Origin: Rhizobium grahamii
GTDB lineage: Bacteria; Pseudomonadota; Alphaproteobacteria; Rhizobiales; Rhizobiaceae
Reading direction: 5' to 3'
DNA: 64,000 nt
Assembly (NCBI RefSeq): GCF_009498215.1
Contig: NZ_CP043499.1
Location: 1,314,001 to 1,378,000, forward strand
Of this stretch, positions 18,001 through 27,343 are shown piece after piece. How positions within the stretch are numbered: position 1 is the stretch's first letter; every line of letters begins with the position of its first letter. Below the pieces are notes generated by a model. The model did no database searches. It was not told the origin of the DNA and was given only the letters and a program-made list of their open reading frames with translations. The position numbers were made by a program, and so were the translations under genes.

Positions 18001-19508
18001 GCGAATATTCCGTGCAGGAACCAGCGATGCGAGCCAGTCTCGAGATCGATGCCGTCGCCGGAGCGGAACACCCAGAAGCGCTGACCGCGGTCGTCCTCGA
18101 CCACGAAGTAGTCGCGGACCGCCTCCAGCTCGCTGTCACGTTTCCACCACTCCCCGAACACCCGCTCCGGCCCATCGGCCCGGGTGATCTTGCGACGCTT
18201 GCCGCGCCAGGTAATGCTGACCGGCGGCCGGTCCGGCATCAATGCGATCGCATCGATCGGGTCGGGCTTGTGGAGGAGACGCACCGGCCGTGGCCAATGA
18301 TGGACCCAGCTCTCCTCGGTCGGAAGCGTCGCTGCGGCAATCCTCTGGATGCTACGCTCTGGGACATCGGAAGCGACGGGCGCGAGCCGATAGACGCGTT
18401 GCCCGCGATTGCCGAAGACATCGATCAACGGCGTGATATCGGTTGTGTCCTCTTCGATGAGGGATGATGCTCGCTGCTCCTCCTCGAGCGGCTGCGTCAT
18501 GATCGCGACCAGTGACAGCTTCTCGATGCCAAAGCCCGGCTCGATCTTCTCGGTCCTGTCTCGAAGGAGCTTGGTCAGCCACGCGACATCGCGAACGGGT
18601 TTCGCGGTGCCGGCACGGATCGCCTGCCTCACACCGTCGACCTTCTCAACGATCAGATCGAGCCGTCTGACTCCTAGCCCCTTTCGCTGCAGCTCGGCAA
18701 TCAGCTGGACGACCAGCCGCCCGACGTATTTGTCGATGGTTTCCGCAGCTCCGATGGGCTCGACGAATGCGCGGGAGACCTCGATCAATTCCGCGCTTCG
18801 GATTGGATCGATCGGTTCGGCGAGGCGACCGTACATCTGGTCGAGGCGGCGACCGATCTCGGGACCGAACCGCAGCGTGAGTGGTGCGCGAGGCGTTGCG
18901 GAGAGTTCGGCGATGGACTTGAACCCCAGGGTCCGGAGATCGATGACGATCTTCTCTGGCAACCGAAGCAAATGGATCGGCAGCTGCTCCACCGCTCGCA
19001 CCGTCTCACCCGGCGGAACGATGACCGTTTCGCGCTGGATTGCACGGGCGCAGGCATGGGCCGCACCCCACGTGTCGGCGATCGCGATCCTCGCGGTCAG
19101 GCCCTTGGCTCGGAAGCGATTGGCGATGCCCGTCACCATGATCTCCTCGCCACCCTGAAGGTGATCGGCACCTTCCGTGTCCATGACGATCCCGTCGGGC
19201 GCGTCCACCGCAACGATCGGGGAATACTGGGTCAACGCCCACAGAGTGATCCGCTCCAGTGCCATCGCATCGGCCGCCTGATTGGCATCTTCCAACATCA
19301 GTCCGCGAAACAGCGCCTGGGCCTTTGCCGCCGGCATCCCGACACGGACACCGGCCTTCCGTGCTGCTGCGTCGGCAGCCGAGACCCAGCGCTTCGAGCC
19401 GCTGCGTGCGATCACCGCGATCGGCTGTTCAGCGGGAATGGACGGATCGGCCCGCCTGATCCTCTCGGTCGGCAAATCCGGTAGAAAGACTGATACGACC
19501 CGCGGCAT
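17997..19508 (-). CDS. imuB: ImuB, Y-family-like mutasome subunit
   Basis: A protein of about 503 aa starting MPRVVSVFLPDLPTERIRR. It is related to Y-family polymerases but lacks the catalytic acidic pair. It has a polymerase-like core (AADAAARKAGVRVGMPAAKA, then GFKSIAELSATPRAPL), a little-finger-like region (LGVRRLDLIVEKVDG) and a conserved C-terminal part (RVFGEWWKRDSELEAVRDYF, then GIDLETGSHRWFLHGIFA). ImuB bridges the beta clamp, ImuA and DnaE2 in SOS mutagenesis. The ATG at 19508 is chosen over one at 19526 because GGAG lies 8 bases before it. It overlaps imuA by about 80 bases and dnaE2 by 4. Confidence 0.9.
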   Translation of the reverse strand: MPRVVSVFLPDLPTERIRRADPSIPAEQPIAVIARSGSKRWVSAADAAARKAGVRVGMPAAKAQALFRGLMLEDANQAADAMALERITLWALTQYSPIVAVDAPDGIVMDTEGADHLQGGEEIMVTGIANRFRAKGLTARIAIADTWGAAHACARAIQRETVIVPPGETVRAVEQLPIHLLRLPEKIVIDLRTLGFKSIAELSATPRAPLTLRFGPEIGRRLDQMYGRLAEPIDPIRSAELIEVSRAFVEPIGAAETIDKYVGRLVVQLIAELQRKGLGVRRLDLIVEKVDGVRQAIRAGTAKPVRDVAWLTKLLRDRTEKIEPGFGIEKLSLVAIMTQPLEEEQRASSLIEEDTTDITPLIDVFGNRGQRVYRLAPVASDVPERSIQRIAAATLPTEESWVHHWPRPVRLLHKPDPIDAIALMPDRPPVSITWRGKRRKITRADGPERVFGEWWKRDSELEAVRDYFVVEDDRGQRFWVFRSGDGIDLETGSHRWFLHGIFA

Positions 19509-20184
19509 CACACGCTCCAACTTCAAACTCAGCGCACTCGCCCGCTTTCACGCGCATTAATTCGAGAAACCAACGTGCCCGCCCGACACCTGGAACCGGA
19601 AGTACTTCCGACGGCAGCACGCTCACCCGCCAGCGCGTCGACGACGCGGTTGGTTGGCCGAAGTCACTTGCCTCCGTCTGCCGTCGCCATCGTCGAACCA
19701 CGAGACCCATCGCGCCGGTCTTTTCCGCGGCAAGCTGCAGCCGTCGCGAGGCCGTCATCGGCAGGCGGACGAGCTCGGCGACGACTGCCCCTAACCCGCC
19801 GAACGACAGCGCCTCTTCCATCGAGGCAAGAACGTCTTCTTCCCGATCCGCCTCGACGAAGATCACCCGGTCCGGGTGAAGACCCGCCTGAGCAAGCGCC
19901 GGAAAGAACAGGTCTGGGCGCGTCAGACACCAGATTACCTTACCCTTGGTGCGTGCCGCTATTCCGGCAGCAAACAGCGCCGCGGCGGCCCCGTCGACTG
20001 TCCCCGCGCCGCCGCCGGCGAGCTCGTGCAAAGCCCCGAAATGCAGTCCGCCACCGGGCAAATGCTCATCGATCTCGGTAACGCCGAACGGCAGGGTCTG
20101 CGCCCGGCGCGAGCGGCCGCCTTCAAGATGCGAGATACGCTCTCGAAGCTGTGTGATGACGGTGTTTGCGCCCGAATGCGCCAT
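19429..20184 (-). CDS. imuA: ImuA, RecA/SulA-related mutasome subunit
   Basis: A 251-aa protein with TLPFGVTEIDEHLPGGGLHF and GALHELAGGGAGTVDGAAAA at the place of the RecA-type P loop, VIWCLTRPDLFFPALAQAGL and GAMGLVVRRWRRQTEASDFG. This is the ImuA (SulA-like/RecA-fold) arrangement. ImuA supports DnaE2-dependent translesion synthesis and binds ImuB and RecA. It is the first gene of the imuA-imuB-dnaE2 operon. A LexA box lies 50 bases upstream of the ATG, so the operon is SOS controlled. Confidence 0.9.
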   Translation of the reverse strand: MAHSGANTVITQLRERISHLEGGRSRRAQTLPFGVTEIDEHLPGGGLHFGALHELAGGGAGTVDGAAAALFAAGIAARTKGKVIWCLTRPDLFFPALAQAGLHPDRVIFVEADREEDVLASMEEALSFGGLGAVVAELVRLPMTASRRLQLAAEKTGAMGLVVRRWRRQTEASDFGQPTASSTRWRVSVLPSEVLPVPGVGRARWFLELMRVKAGECAEFEVGACDAAGRISLSTGFADREDQAGRSVHSR

Positions 20185-20233
20185 CTGTGGCCTTCGTCAA
20201 TTCAAGGGTTCCATCTCGTCCAAAAGCGAGTAT

Positions 20234-20248
20234 GTTCTACATTTGTTC
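20234..20248. promoter_or_regulatory. LexA (SOS) box upstream of imuA
   Basis: GTTCTACATTTGTTC, an exact match to the alphaproteobacterial LexA consensus GTTC-N7-GTTC. It is 50 bases upstream of the imuA start and also upstream of the divergent gene at 20423, so both could be SOS controlled. Confidence 0.85.
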
Positions 20249-20422
20249 CTTTCTGGATTTCGAGTCAACGGGCGTGTTTCGGGTGGATTTTGTACCAACC
20301 ATAAATTCACGGCCGCGGCGGATTGCATTCCACGAAAGAATCCAACGCGGTAACGAGGATTGGTCCACAGGCCTGCGATATCTTATGGATGAGAAAAATC
20401 TGAACGCCAAAGCGTAGACGAG

Positions 20423-21211
20423 GTGCGAAATCCTGCCATGACCTTCGACCCTATCGAAGAAGCCGAGCAAATACTTCCAGACCCTACTTTTTGGGCTTGG
20501 GACGATCGGCTTCGACCAGAAGAGAAGGAAATGATTGACGAGGCGAACGAGGCGTTGCTGCGTCTATCGGACACGAGAGCCATCGAAATCAATGCCTCCG
20601 GTCCATTTCGTCGATCCAAACTAGCATGGAAGATCGCGGTTTATGCGCACGGGTTGCAGCATCGGGTCGTTGGCCTGAGCGACGCGGTCGCCCTGTGCTG
20701 GAACAATCGCAGCACGCTTGGCGCGATACTGAACGCCCGCGCGTTGCTCGAAACGATAGCCGTCGTTGCGCATCTAGAACGCACCATTCAGCGACTGCTA
20801 CTCACCGAGGACATCGGGGCACTGAACGAGTTTGTCGACAACGGCACGTTCGCCACTAGAGATCGAGAACTCCTCTCGAAGTCTCCCGATATTGAAGCAC
20901 GCAATATCCTGACGTCTATCGCAGTGCTCGAAAAGACGATACCTGGCACGCGTGCCCATTACGACCGGCTCTCCGAGCGTTGCCATCCCAACTACATGGG
21001 CCACGTTGCACTGTTTTCAGAGTTGAACCGAGAGGACGGTTCGGTGAGTTTCAAGAAGGAACGTCACCCCGAAGCCAATGCACGGGCAGTATTGGGAGCC
21101 TATCTCTTTCTCCCACTTGCGGAGGATACGTTGGTTTCCGTGGCTGATCTCAACAGCTTAGTTTCCGACTTGCAGCACCGACTACACCCGGTCGTCCGCG
21201 AACGGCCTTAG
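20423..21211 (+). CDS. Hypothetical protein (262 aa), helical
   Basis: Not firmly recognised. It is an all-helical soluble protein with RSKLAWKIAVYAHGLQHRVV, NNRSTLGAILNARALLETIA, HYDRLSERCHPNYMGHV and a C-terminal hydrophobic helix AVLGAYLFLPLAEDTLV. The block RALLETIAVVAHLER...ERCHPNYMGH recalls HEPN/DUF5677-like proteins, but I cannot assign it. A GTG at 20423 and an ATG at 20438 are both possible; neither has a good ribosome site. It ends 3 bases before dinB and is probably co-transcribed with it, possibly from the LexA-box region shared with imuA. Confidence 0.6.
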   Translation: MRNPAMTFDPIEEAEQILPDPTFWAWDDRLRPEEKEMIDEANEALLRLSDTRAIEINASGPFRRSKLAWKIAVYAHGLQHRVVGLSDAVALCWNNRSTLGAILNARALLETIAVVAHLERTIQRLLLTEDIGALNEFVDNGTFATRDRELLSKSPDIEARNILTSIAVLEKTIPGTRAHYDRLSERCHPNYMGHVALFSELNREDGSVSFKKERHPEANARAVLGAYLFLPLAEDTLVSVADLNSLVSDLQHRLHPVVRERP

Positions 21212-21214
21212 AGT

Positions 21215-22314
21215 ATGGTGATGGAGACGCGAGCCCCCAATCCGGATCGTCCCCGCAAGATCATCCATATCGACATGGATGCCTTCTATGCTTCCGTGGA
21301 ACAGAGGGACAATCCTGAACTTCGAGGTCAGCCGGTCGCCGTCGGCGGTTCGGAGGCGCGTGGTGTCGTCGCCGCCGCAAGCTACGAAGCACGGAAGTTC
21401 GGCGTCCACTCCGCCATGCCTTCCGTAACCGCAAAACGGAAGTGCCCCGACCTCATCTTCGTGAAGCCTCGCTTTGACGTCTACAAGGCCGTTTCGACAC
21501 AGATCAGGGAGGTGTTCGCCGAGTATACGCCCATGATCGAGCCGTTGTCCCTGGATGAAGCCTATCTAGACGTCACGGAGAACCTGAAGGGCATGGAGAT
21601 CGCGACCGAGATTGCGATGGAAATCCGCGCGAAGATCAAGGCTACAACTGGTCTCAATGCGTCTGGCGGAATCTCCTACAACAAATTCCTGGCCAAGATG
21701 GCCAGTGATCTCAACAAGCCCAACGGTCAGGCGGTAATCACGCCTAAGAACGGGCCGGCATTCGTGGCGCAACTGCCCGTCAAGAAATTCCATGGGGTCG
21801 GGCCGCGACAGCCCAGAAGATGCATCGCCTTGGCATCGAGACCGGAGCCGACCTGCGGGAGAAGAGCGTCGAATTCCTTGTGCAGCACTTCGGCAAGTCC
21901 GGGCCGTATTTTTACGGCATCGCCCGTGGAATAGACGAGCGGCAAGTAAAGCCTGATCGCGTACGCAAGTCCGTGGGCGCTGAAGACACCTTTGCCCAGG
22001 ATATCCATACCTACGACCCCGCGCTTGAAGGCGTAAAGCCGCTGATCGCCAAGGTATGGCGCTATTGCGAGGCGAACGGCATCACCGGCAAGACCGTCAC
22101 ACTGAAGGTCAAGTATGCCGATTTCACCCAGATCACGCGGGCCAGAACCATGCCCGATGGGTACCCGTCGCCGGAGGCGATCGAGATGACGATCAACAGC
22201 TTGTTGGAGGCTGTGTTTCCGACGCGGCAAGGCATTCGCCTGCTCGGTGTGACTCTATCGTCGCTGGAGCGACAAGCCGGCGCGGGCACGACGCAACTGG
22301 TGCTGACGCTCTAG
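21215..22314 (+). pseudogene. dinB: DNA polymerase IV (DinB), split by a one-base deletion
   Basis: The first part has all Y-family catalytic motifs: IIHIDMDAFYASVEQRDNPE, AASYEARKFGVHSAMP, IEPLSLDEAYLDVTENL and SGGISYNKFLAKMASDLNKP. It stays in frame to KKFHGVGP. The DNA then reads GGGCCGCGACAGCC where GGGCCGGCGACAGCC is expected (GPATAQKM), so one G is missing at about 21804. The little finger domain continues in the next frame (MHRLGIETGADLREKSVEFL, then TVTLKVKYADFTQITRARTM) to 22314. Repairing the base gives about 366 residues, normal for DinB. As written, the product stops at 21934 with 40 wrong residues and lacks the little finger. Sequencing error is the alternative. Confidence 0.9.
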
Positions 22315-22405
22315 GTACCGGTGCGGTTATCTTGAGATTGGCTGGCTTGAATGTTCCTGCGAGATGTCGGACGTTCATGCTCTGGAACAGGGAGATGACT
22401 GCCGC

Positions 22406-23179
22406 ATGTGTAATCTCTACCGGATGGACGATCGAGACTGGGTCAGCAAATGGGCCCAGGACGTCGAAAGCTTGATCAACCTGATGCCAGCCTATCAGAT
22501 CAACCCCGATCAATGGGCACCTGTGCTGAGAAATACAGCCGACGGCCGAAAACAACTGGCGAATTGCCGCTGGGGTCTTCCATCACCCACCTACGTCCAG
22601 AAAAAGGCTGCCGAAGCCCGCGCCGAGAAACTGCGTAAGAAAGGCGCTCCCGTAGACATGGACGAATTGCTGCGGATGGAGCCGGACGGCGGCGTGACGA
22701 ACGTCCGAAACCTCGCCCTGCCCCATTGGAAGCGCTGGTTCGGCGTTGAACACCGTTGCCTCGCCCCTGTGACATCGTTCGCCGAACCCGACCACTCGAG
22801 TAAGGAAGAAGGAGGCAAGACGCCGAATGCCTGGTTCTCCACAAACCCGGACAAGCCAATCATGTACTTCGCGGGCTTGTGGGTGCCTCAATGGCGGAGT
22901 GTCCGGAAGGTGAAGGACGGCATGACGACCGACGATCTATACGGGTTTCTGACAACCGATCCTAACGACGTTGTCCGACCAGTCCACGAAAAGGCAATGC
23001 CGGTATTGCTCCAGACCCGTGAAGAGACTGACGTCTGGATGAGCGCGCCGTGGGAAGAAGCCAAACACCTGGCACGGCCACTTCCGAACGACCGCATCAT
23101 GATCACCTCGCGAGAGCCATACGGCTCGACGATTGTCGCCAAATCGGGTGAACCGCTAGAGGAGGCCATGGTACTTTGA
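22406..23179 (+). CDS. SRAP-family protein (YedK/HMCES-like abasic-site shield)
   Basis: A 257-aa SOS response-associated peptidase-family protein. The start is fixed by chemistry: after removal of Met, the Cys of MCNLYRM must be the N-terminal residue that links covalently to abasic sites in single-stranded DNA. Other family residues are present: Asn in TNVRNL (about residue 98), Glu in TSFAEPDH (about 127) and His in RPVHEKAMPVLL (about 193). GGGAG precedes the ATG at 22406. It protects abasic DNA at stalled forks and sits beside dinB and imuABC in a DNA-damage block. It looks intact, unlike its polymerase neighbours. Confidence 0.88.
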   Translation: MCNLYRMDDRDWVSKWAQDVESLINLMPAYQINPDQWAPVLRNTADGRKQLANCRWGLPSPTYVQKKAAEARAEKLRKKGAPVDMDELLRMEPDGGVTNVRNLALPHWKRWFGVEHRCLAPVTSFAEPDHSSKEEGGKTPNAWFSTNPDKPIMYFAGLWVPQWRSVRKVKDGMTTDDLYGFLTTDPNDVVRPVHEKAMPVLLQTREETDVWMSAPWEEAKHLARPLPNDRIMITSREPYGSTIVAKSGEPLEEAMVL

Positions 23180-23251
23180 GGAACGAAGCGCTGAATTCCG
23201 ACCGCTAAGAGTGGTGGACCTAAGCCGTGATACTGCGGGCACCTGGTATGC

Positions 23252-24127
23252 TTAGAGGGCGACGAGCGGACCATTCACCGCGCGCCCCGGCCTAGAAAGC
23301 GCCCGCCAAATCCAATTCAGCGTCCGTCTTTCCAACAGCGCATGAAGAAAGACTGACTCCCAGTTGTTCTTCGTTCGATGCTCGCGAGTGGCCTCCTCGA
23401 TCTCGTCGCATAGCAGTCGAACCAACTCTGCTTTCGATTCTGGGTTCTTCCGTCGCAAGGCTGTCACCACACTCGATGGCCGGCGGCAGAACTTTTCGAA
23501 GCCGCGCTTTACATGTTGCTTGATCCCCTCCTTCGACACGAGCGTTTTGGTGTGGAAGTCGAATGCGGCGCTGTCACGAACGCGCTTTGGCTTCTTGAAC
23601 ATCACCTCGAAGGTTGGGGTGTCGCCGTGGTCTCGTATCCGAACATAGATAGCACGGTCCGAAATTTTCCTATCGTATAGTGGATGAAGAAATCGCTCCC
23701 CCGGAGCGGGGCCGACGGTCTTGCCTAGTTTACTCTGATTGCAAACACATATCGGAAAAAGGTTCGGCTTGAAGATCGAGAACTCGGGGTAATGAGATTG
23801 CGGCAGAAAGTGGTCGACCTGGGTACTTGTCAACGAACCGCACATCGAGCAGCACCGCCCCGAGTGACTCTTCCTGATCTCGCGGATATAGGCGACCTGC
23901 TTGATCTTGGACGAGTAGAGCGCAGCCATCGCCGTGCTCAAAGGCTCTGTCGGTCCGTAGTGTTGGACATGCCAGGGATTCCCTTTGTTACGAAGGTAAT
24001 CCTTGTATGCCGCAATCAGAAAAGGCGTATTTGCTTCGATCGTATTATGGTGCGGGAACTTCGTATTCTGCGCAACATCCCGAAGTAGACCAAACTGGCC
24101 GATGAAATCGTGTTGAATTTGCTTCAT
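23252..24127 (-). CDS. ptuB: HNH endonuclease, PtuB-like (Septu defence)
   Basis: A 291-aa nuclease. Around residues 92-140 it has CCSMCGSLTSTQVDHFLPQS, then FKPNLFPICVCNQSKLGK, an HNH fold with structural Cys pairs, catalytic His in VDH and the final Asn/His position as N. The C-terminal half is helical and basic. It follows the ATPase gene by 4 bases. An SMC-like ATPase followed by an HNH protein is the Septu layout, where PtuB cleaves DNA or tRNA on infection under PtuA control. The name rests on architecture; other ATPase-HNH defence pairs exist. Confidence 0.72.
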   Translation of the reverse strand: MKQIQHDFIGQFGLLRDVAQNTKFPHHNTIEANTPFLIAAYKDYLRNKGNPWHVQHYGPTEPLSTAMAALYSSKIKQVAYIREIRKSHSGRCCSMCGSLTSTQVDHFLPQSHYPEFSIFKPNLFPICVCNQSKLGKTVGPAPGERFLHPLYDRKISDRAIYVRIRDHGDTPTFEVMFKKPKRVRDSAAFDFHTKTLVSKEGIKQHVKRGFEKFCRRPSSVVTALRRKNPESKAELVRLLCDEIEEATREHRTKNNWESVFLHALLERRTLNWIWRALSRPGRAVNGPLVAL

Positions 24128-24131
24128 AAGC

Positions 24132-25733
24132 TTACCGGAAAGCGTCTCTGATCACGCTCAACACCTCGCGCGAGAGGTATGAACCGTATTTTTCTTTGAT
24201 TTCATCAAAGGAAGAATGCGAGGCAATCAGGCGCTTCACTGTATCGTCGGCAAGAAATGACTGCCCGTCCTCACCAAAAATGAATGATGAAATGGACGAG
24301 ATGTCGGCCCCAAAGGTTCTCATACCCGGCACTCTTACATTCACCTTCCCATCGTCATCTTTCTCGACGACGAGCACCTGATCATGAAATACCTCCCGCA
24401 CAACGTAGACAGAGTGCGTTGCCACGATTGCACAGGAGCCTGTGTCCGAAAGAAGGCTCTCAAGAGCGCTCATCAGTCGAGCGACGAAATTCGGGTGCAG
24501 GTGAGTTTCCGGTTCATCGAGCAGTATCAGGGAGCCGTTTTCGATGAACATACACGCTTGGGCAAGGAGCTTTATGAAGCGAACCTCGCCTGTGCTGAGG
24601 TGGTAAAAACGTCCGCTACTAACTCGCCCAGGCTCGACGCTCTGATTGATATCAAACAACAAACCCAGACGGCGCTGCTCGCTGCTGTGCCGCAAATGGG
24701 CCAAGAAGATACACTCTTTGCTGCTCTGCGAACGGAAGACGATTTCTTCGGGACGATTGATCGCGAACACCGCCTTCATGAAAATCGCGAGGCGTGTCTT
24801 CTCCGCGATCATGCGATCGTTTCTGGCCAGTTCAACGATGCTCGCCGAAGCGGTGTTGCCAGAAGAACTATGGCGAAGTCGGCTGGTAGAAAACCGCTTG
24901 TAGTAGGTCGCTGGATTTTTCCAGTTCTCACTTGGAAAGGTTCCCGTGAACTCGTTACCAGGGGTAAAGGCTAAAACACGGCTGGCTACAACTCTGTCAT
25001 CCTCGCTACTCGCGTCTCGCTGAATCCCGATCAGGGCCTTCCTCGCCACAGTCCCAAGTGCGCTGCTTTTTCCTACGCCGTTCTTCCCAATAAGAACGCA
25101 AGTGCGCTTTGGGATGCCCGAGTCATGATTGAACGCAAAATCAACCTCGACGATCCCCTGTTGTTGATTAGACATTTCGATTCTCACGGACTTAGGTCCA
25201 GATGAAACATCTTCCTGATCAAGTCCTCGCAGTATCGGCTTCGAGTTCTTGAGGGCATAATAGGCTTCGGATTCCCGTGCGAGCGAGTATTTAAAAGCAT
25301 CAGATGCAAGTGCTCGGCGCTCGAAGTCCCGACGGCTTGGCGTTCCAGCAATAGCGACAAGGTCATTTGTGGATTGAAGAAGCTCAACGCCCTCGTCAAC
25401 ACCAAGGCTGCGGATCACATGCCGATACATTTCTTGCGAGTAGGCGAGAGAGAAGACGTGATCCCGGTCGGTAGATATAGGAATTCTTCGACGTTGGTCC
25501 AACGCATTTCCCACGCCAATGAACCTCTGCGATTCCTCGTCAAAAAAAGCGACCTTCGCGAGATATTCATAGTTGATCTCCCGATTTGCAACCCGTGAGA
25601 TAATCGCTCGAGACACGTGCCCAAAGTCATTCCAAGTGGGATCGTTTGGCTTAATCCATATGAAATCAATAGGAAGAATAGGCAAATCGTCGAGATCAAA
25701 CGCGATGATTACGTCGCGCGTGCTGTCACCCAT
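24132..25733 (-). CDS. ptuA: AAA/ABC-type ATPase, PtuA-like (Septu defence)
   Basis: A 533-aa ATPase. An N-terminal ~190-residue region of unknown fold is followed by Walker A CVLIGKNGVGKSSALG (about residue 218), a signature-like RFYHLSTGEVRFIKLL (about 380), Walker B SLILLDEPETHLHPNF (about 403) and a switch His in IVATHSVYVVRE. This is the overcoming-lysogenisation/PtuA-like group and not a transporter. It lies 4 bases ahead of the HNH gene. In Septu the ATPase oligomerises, holds the nuclease and releases it when ATP falls or phage is sensed. The long N-terminal region is unusual for plain PtuA. Confidence 0.75.
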   Translation of the reverse strand: MGDSTRDVIIAFDLDDLPILPIDFIWIKPNDPTWNDFGHVSRAIISRVANREINYEYLAKVAFFDEESQRFIGVGNALDQRRRIPISTDRDHVFSLAYSQEMYRHVIRSLGVDEGVELLQSTNDLVAIAGTPSRRDFERRALASDAFKYSLARESEAYYALKNSKPILRGLDQEDVSSGPKSVRIEMSNQQQGIVEVDFAFNHDSGIPKRTCVLIGKNGVGKSSALGTVARKALIGIQRDASSEDDRVVASRVLAFTPGNEFTGTFPSENWKNPATYYKRFSTSRLRHSSSGNTASASIVELARNDRMIAEKTRLAIFMKAVFAINRPEEIVFRSQSSKECIFLAHLRHSSEQRRLGLLFDINQSVEPGRVSSGRFYHLSTGEVRFIKLLAQACMFIENGSLILLDEPETHLHPNFVARLMSALESLLSDTGSCAIVATHSVYVVREVFHDQVLVVEKDDDGKVNVRVPGMRTFGADISSISSFIFGEDGQSFLADDTVKRLIASHSSFDEIKEKYGSYLSREVLSVIRDAFR

Positions 25734-25886
25734 GCCGAATTTCCCCTAGCGCTACATGCAGCTCTTAATTGCGATTGGAATCGAACGCGATACTTTTGAT
25801 ATCAACTGGATCGCTTTTCAAGGCAGCGGATTGGCCTTTCAGAGGTTTGGACTCGGAAATTTAGTCTTGTAGTGCGACAGATCGAT

Positions 25887-26168
25887 TGGTGGCTTGCACT
25901 GTTAAGGGCGACGTCCAGAAAGTTGCAGACGATAGAAACATAGTTGAACGGCTGATATTCATTGCGCTGTTAACGCTTTTCGTTCCGCCTATCATCAACT
26001 TCATACCAGAGCCGCTCGGTTCAATGGGGGTTGGGCTATTCTACATTGGAGCGCTGATAGTCGCCTTCCCAACGCTTCCAGCCGCGGCAACAGTCGCTGC
26101 AAGGTATCTAACAGCCCCGCGGTCTCTTGATGCGATCTCGATCGGGTCCGTCGCGCGGCTTCAAGGAC
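25887..26168 (+). CDS. Hypothetical membrane protein, possibly a gene fragment
   Basis: The frame continues to 26290, but only the first ~90 residues look protein-like: two hydrophobic helices, LIFIALLTLFVPPIINFI and VGLFYIGALIVAFPTL, then VAARYLTAPRSLDAI. Beyond about 26168 the frame is a shadow of the downstream oxidoreductase. The start would be GTG or TTG near 25887 without a clear ribosome site. It may be the 5' remnant of a gene joined to the truncated oxidoreductase by a deletion. Function unknown. Confidence 0.3.
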
Positions 26169-27194
26169 ATGAAGGTCATCCACACCCAGCGCGTGGCAGA
26201 CGAGGTCACGGCGGTATGGCTGCAGGCCTTGGATGGCGGAAACCTGCCCGACTACTTTCCCGGTCAGCACATCACCGTGCAAACGAATGACCCTGTTTCG
26301 GGCGAGCAGTTGATCCGTTGCTATTCGCTCGTCGGCTCCGCTGTCGAGGAAGGGCGCAAGACCTACCAGATCGCTGTCCGTTTCGTACCGCGGCCGCACG
26401 ATCGGCCCGACCTGCCGGACGGCCGCATGTCGACAGTGATGAACCGGCATCTCGCCGTGGATCACAAGATTCAGGTTCAGGCCCCGAGCGGACATTTCGT
26501 CATTCCCGCCGAATCCACACGGCCGATCGTCCTCGTCGCGGGCGGCATCGGAATCACCCCGATGATCTCGCACCTCGAAACGATTGCGACCTTGCAGGAG
26601 CAGCCCAGGGTTCACTTGGTCTATGCAAATCGATCCCGGGAGACAGAAGCATTCGCAGATCGGCTCAACCAACTGCAGGCGAGAATGCCCTCGCTGACAA
26701 TCACTCGCCTATGGGGAGCCGGCGAAGGTGAGTTGCCCTACGGAGTACGGGTTGGATGAGCGAGCGTCGCGGACGTTCTCCTGGACGACTTCAAGGAACA
26801 CCCGGAGGTTTACTTCTGCGGTCCGCCGCCGATGACAGCCGCGCTACGCAAGGCGCTTATCGCTGCGGGACATTCGAGCGAACTCGTATTCGAGGAGGCT
26901 TTCACCGCCGCTCAGGTGGATACGTCCAAACTCCCGGAAGGCCCGTTCAAGGTCACGTTCCCCAAATCGGACAAGACTGTGATCTGGAAACGGGAAAACG
27001 GCTCACTGCTCGAACTAGCGGAAGCACAAGGTATCAAGATCACAAATGGATGCCGTGCCGGCCAGTGTGAATCGTGCGAGGTCCGCATCCTGGGCGGCGA
27101 ATGTACTCATCGCATCGAGGTCAACCATGACGGCGGCGAGACTTGCCTGGCGTGCCAGGCCGTGCCGACCGCCGACCTGTTGATCGACGCTTGA
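26127..27194 (+). pseudogene. Ferredoxin-NAD(P)H reductase (FAD + NAD + 2Fe-2S), interrupted by an in-frame stop
   Basis: From FKDMKVIHTQRVADEVTA the sequence is an FNR-like module: FAD motif RCYSLVGSAVEEGRKTYQIA, NAD motif VLVAGGIGITPMISHLE and YANRSRETEAFADRL. A TGA at 26757-26759 follows PYGVRVG. The same frame then goes on as ADVLLDDFKEHPEVYFCGPP and ends with a plant-type 2Fe-2S domain, CRAGQCESCEVRILGGEC plus CLAC, closing at 27194. The interruption is thus a nonsense codon, not a frameshift. Related proteins usually carry a pyridoxamine-oxidase-like domain in front, which is missing here. The gene is probably doubly damaged. A restart at ATG 26832 would give only the ferredoxin part. 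Confidence 0.75.
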
Positions 27195-27343
27195 CCACAG
27201 TGCGACCGAGATGCTCTTCAGTCGCCACCGTCATCATAGCTGTGGAACAGGAAGTGAAAAGGTCGTCTCCAGCCTGTCCTGCGGTGAGGTCACATCGCCC
27301 GAGACGGCCAACTCTGCCGCCGACATCGGCAACCCGAGGCGCG

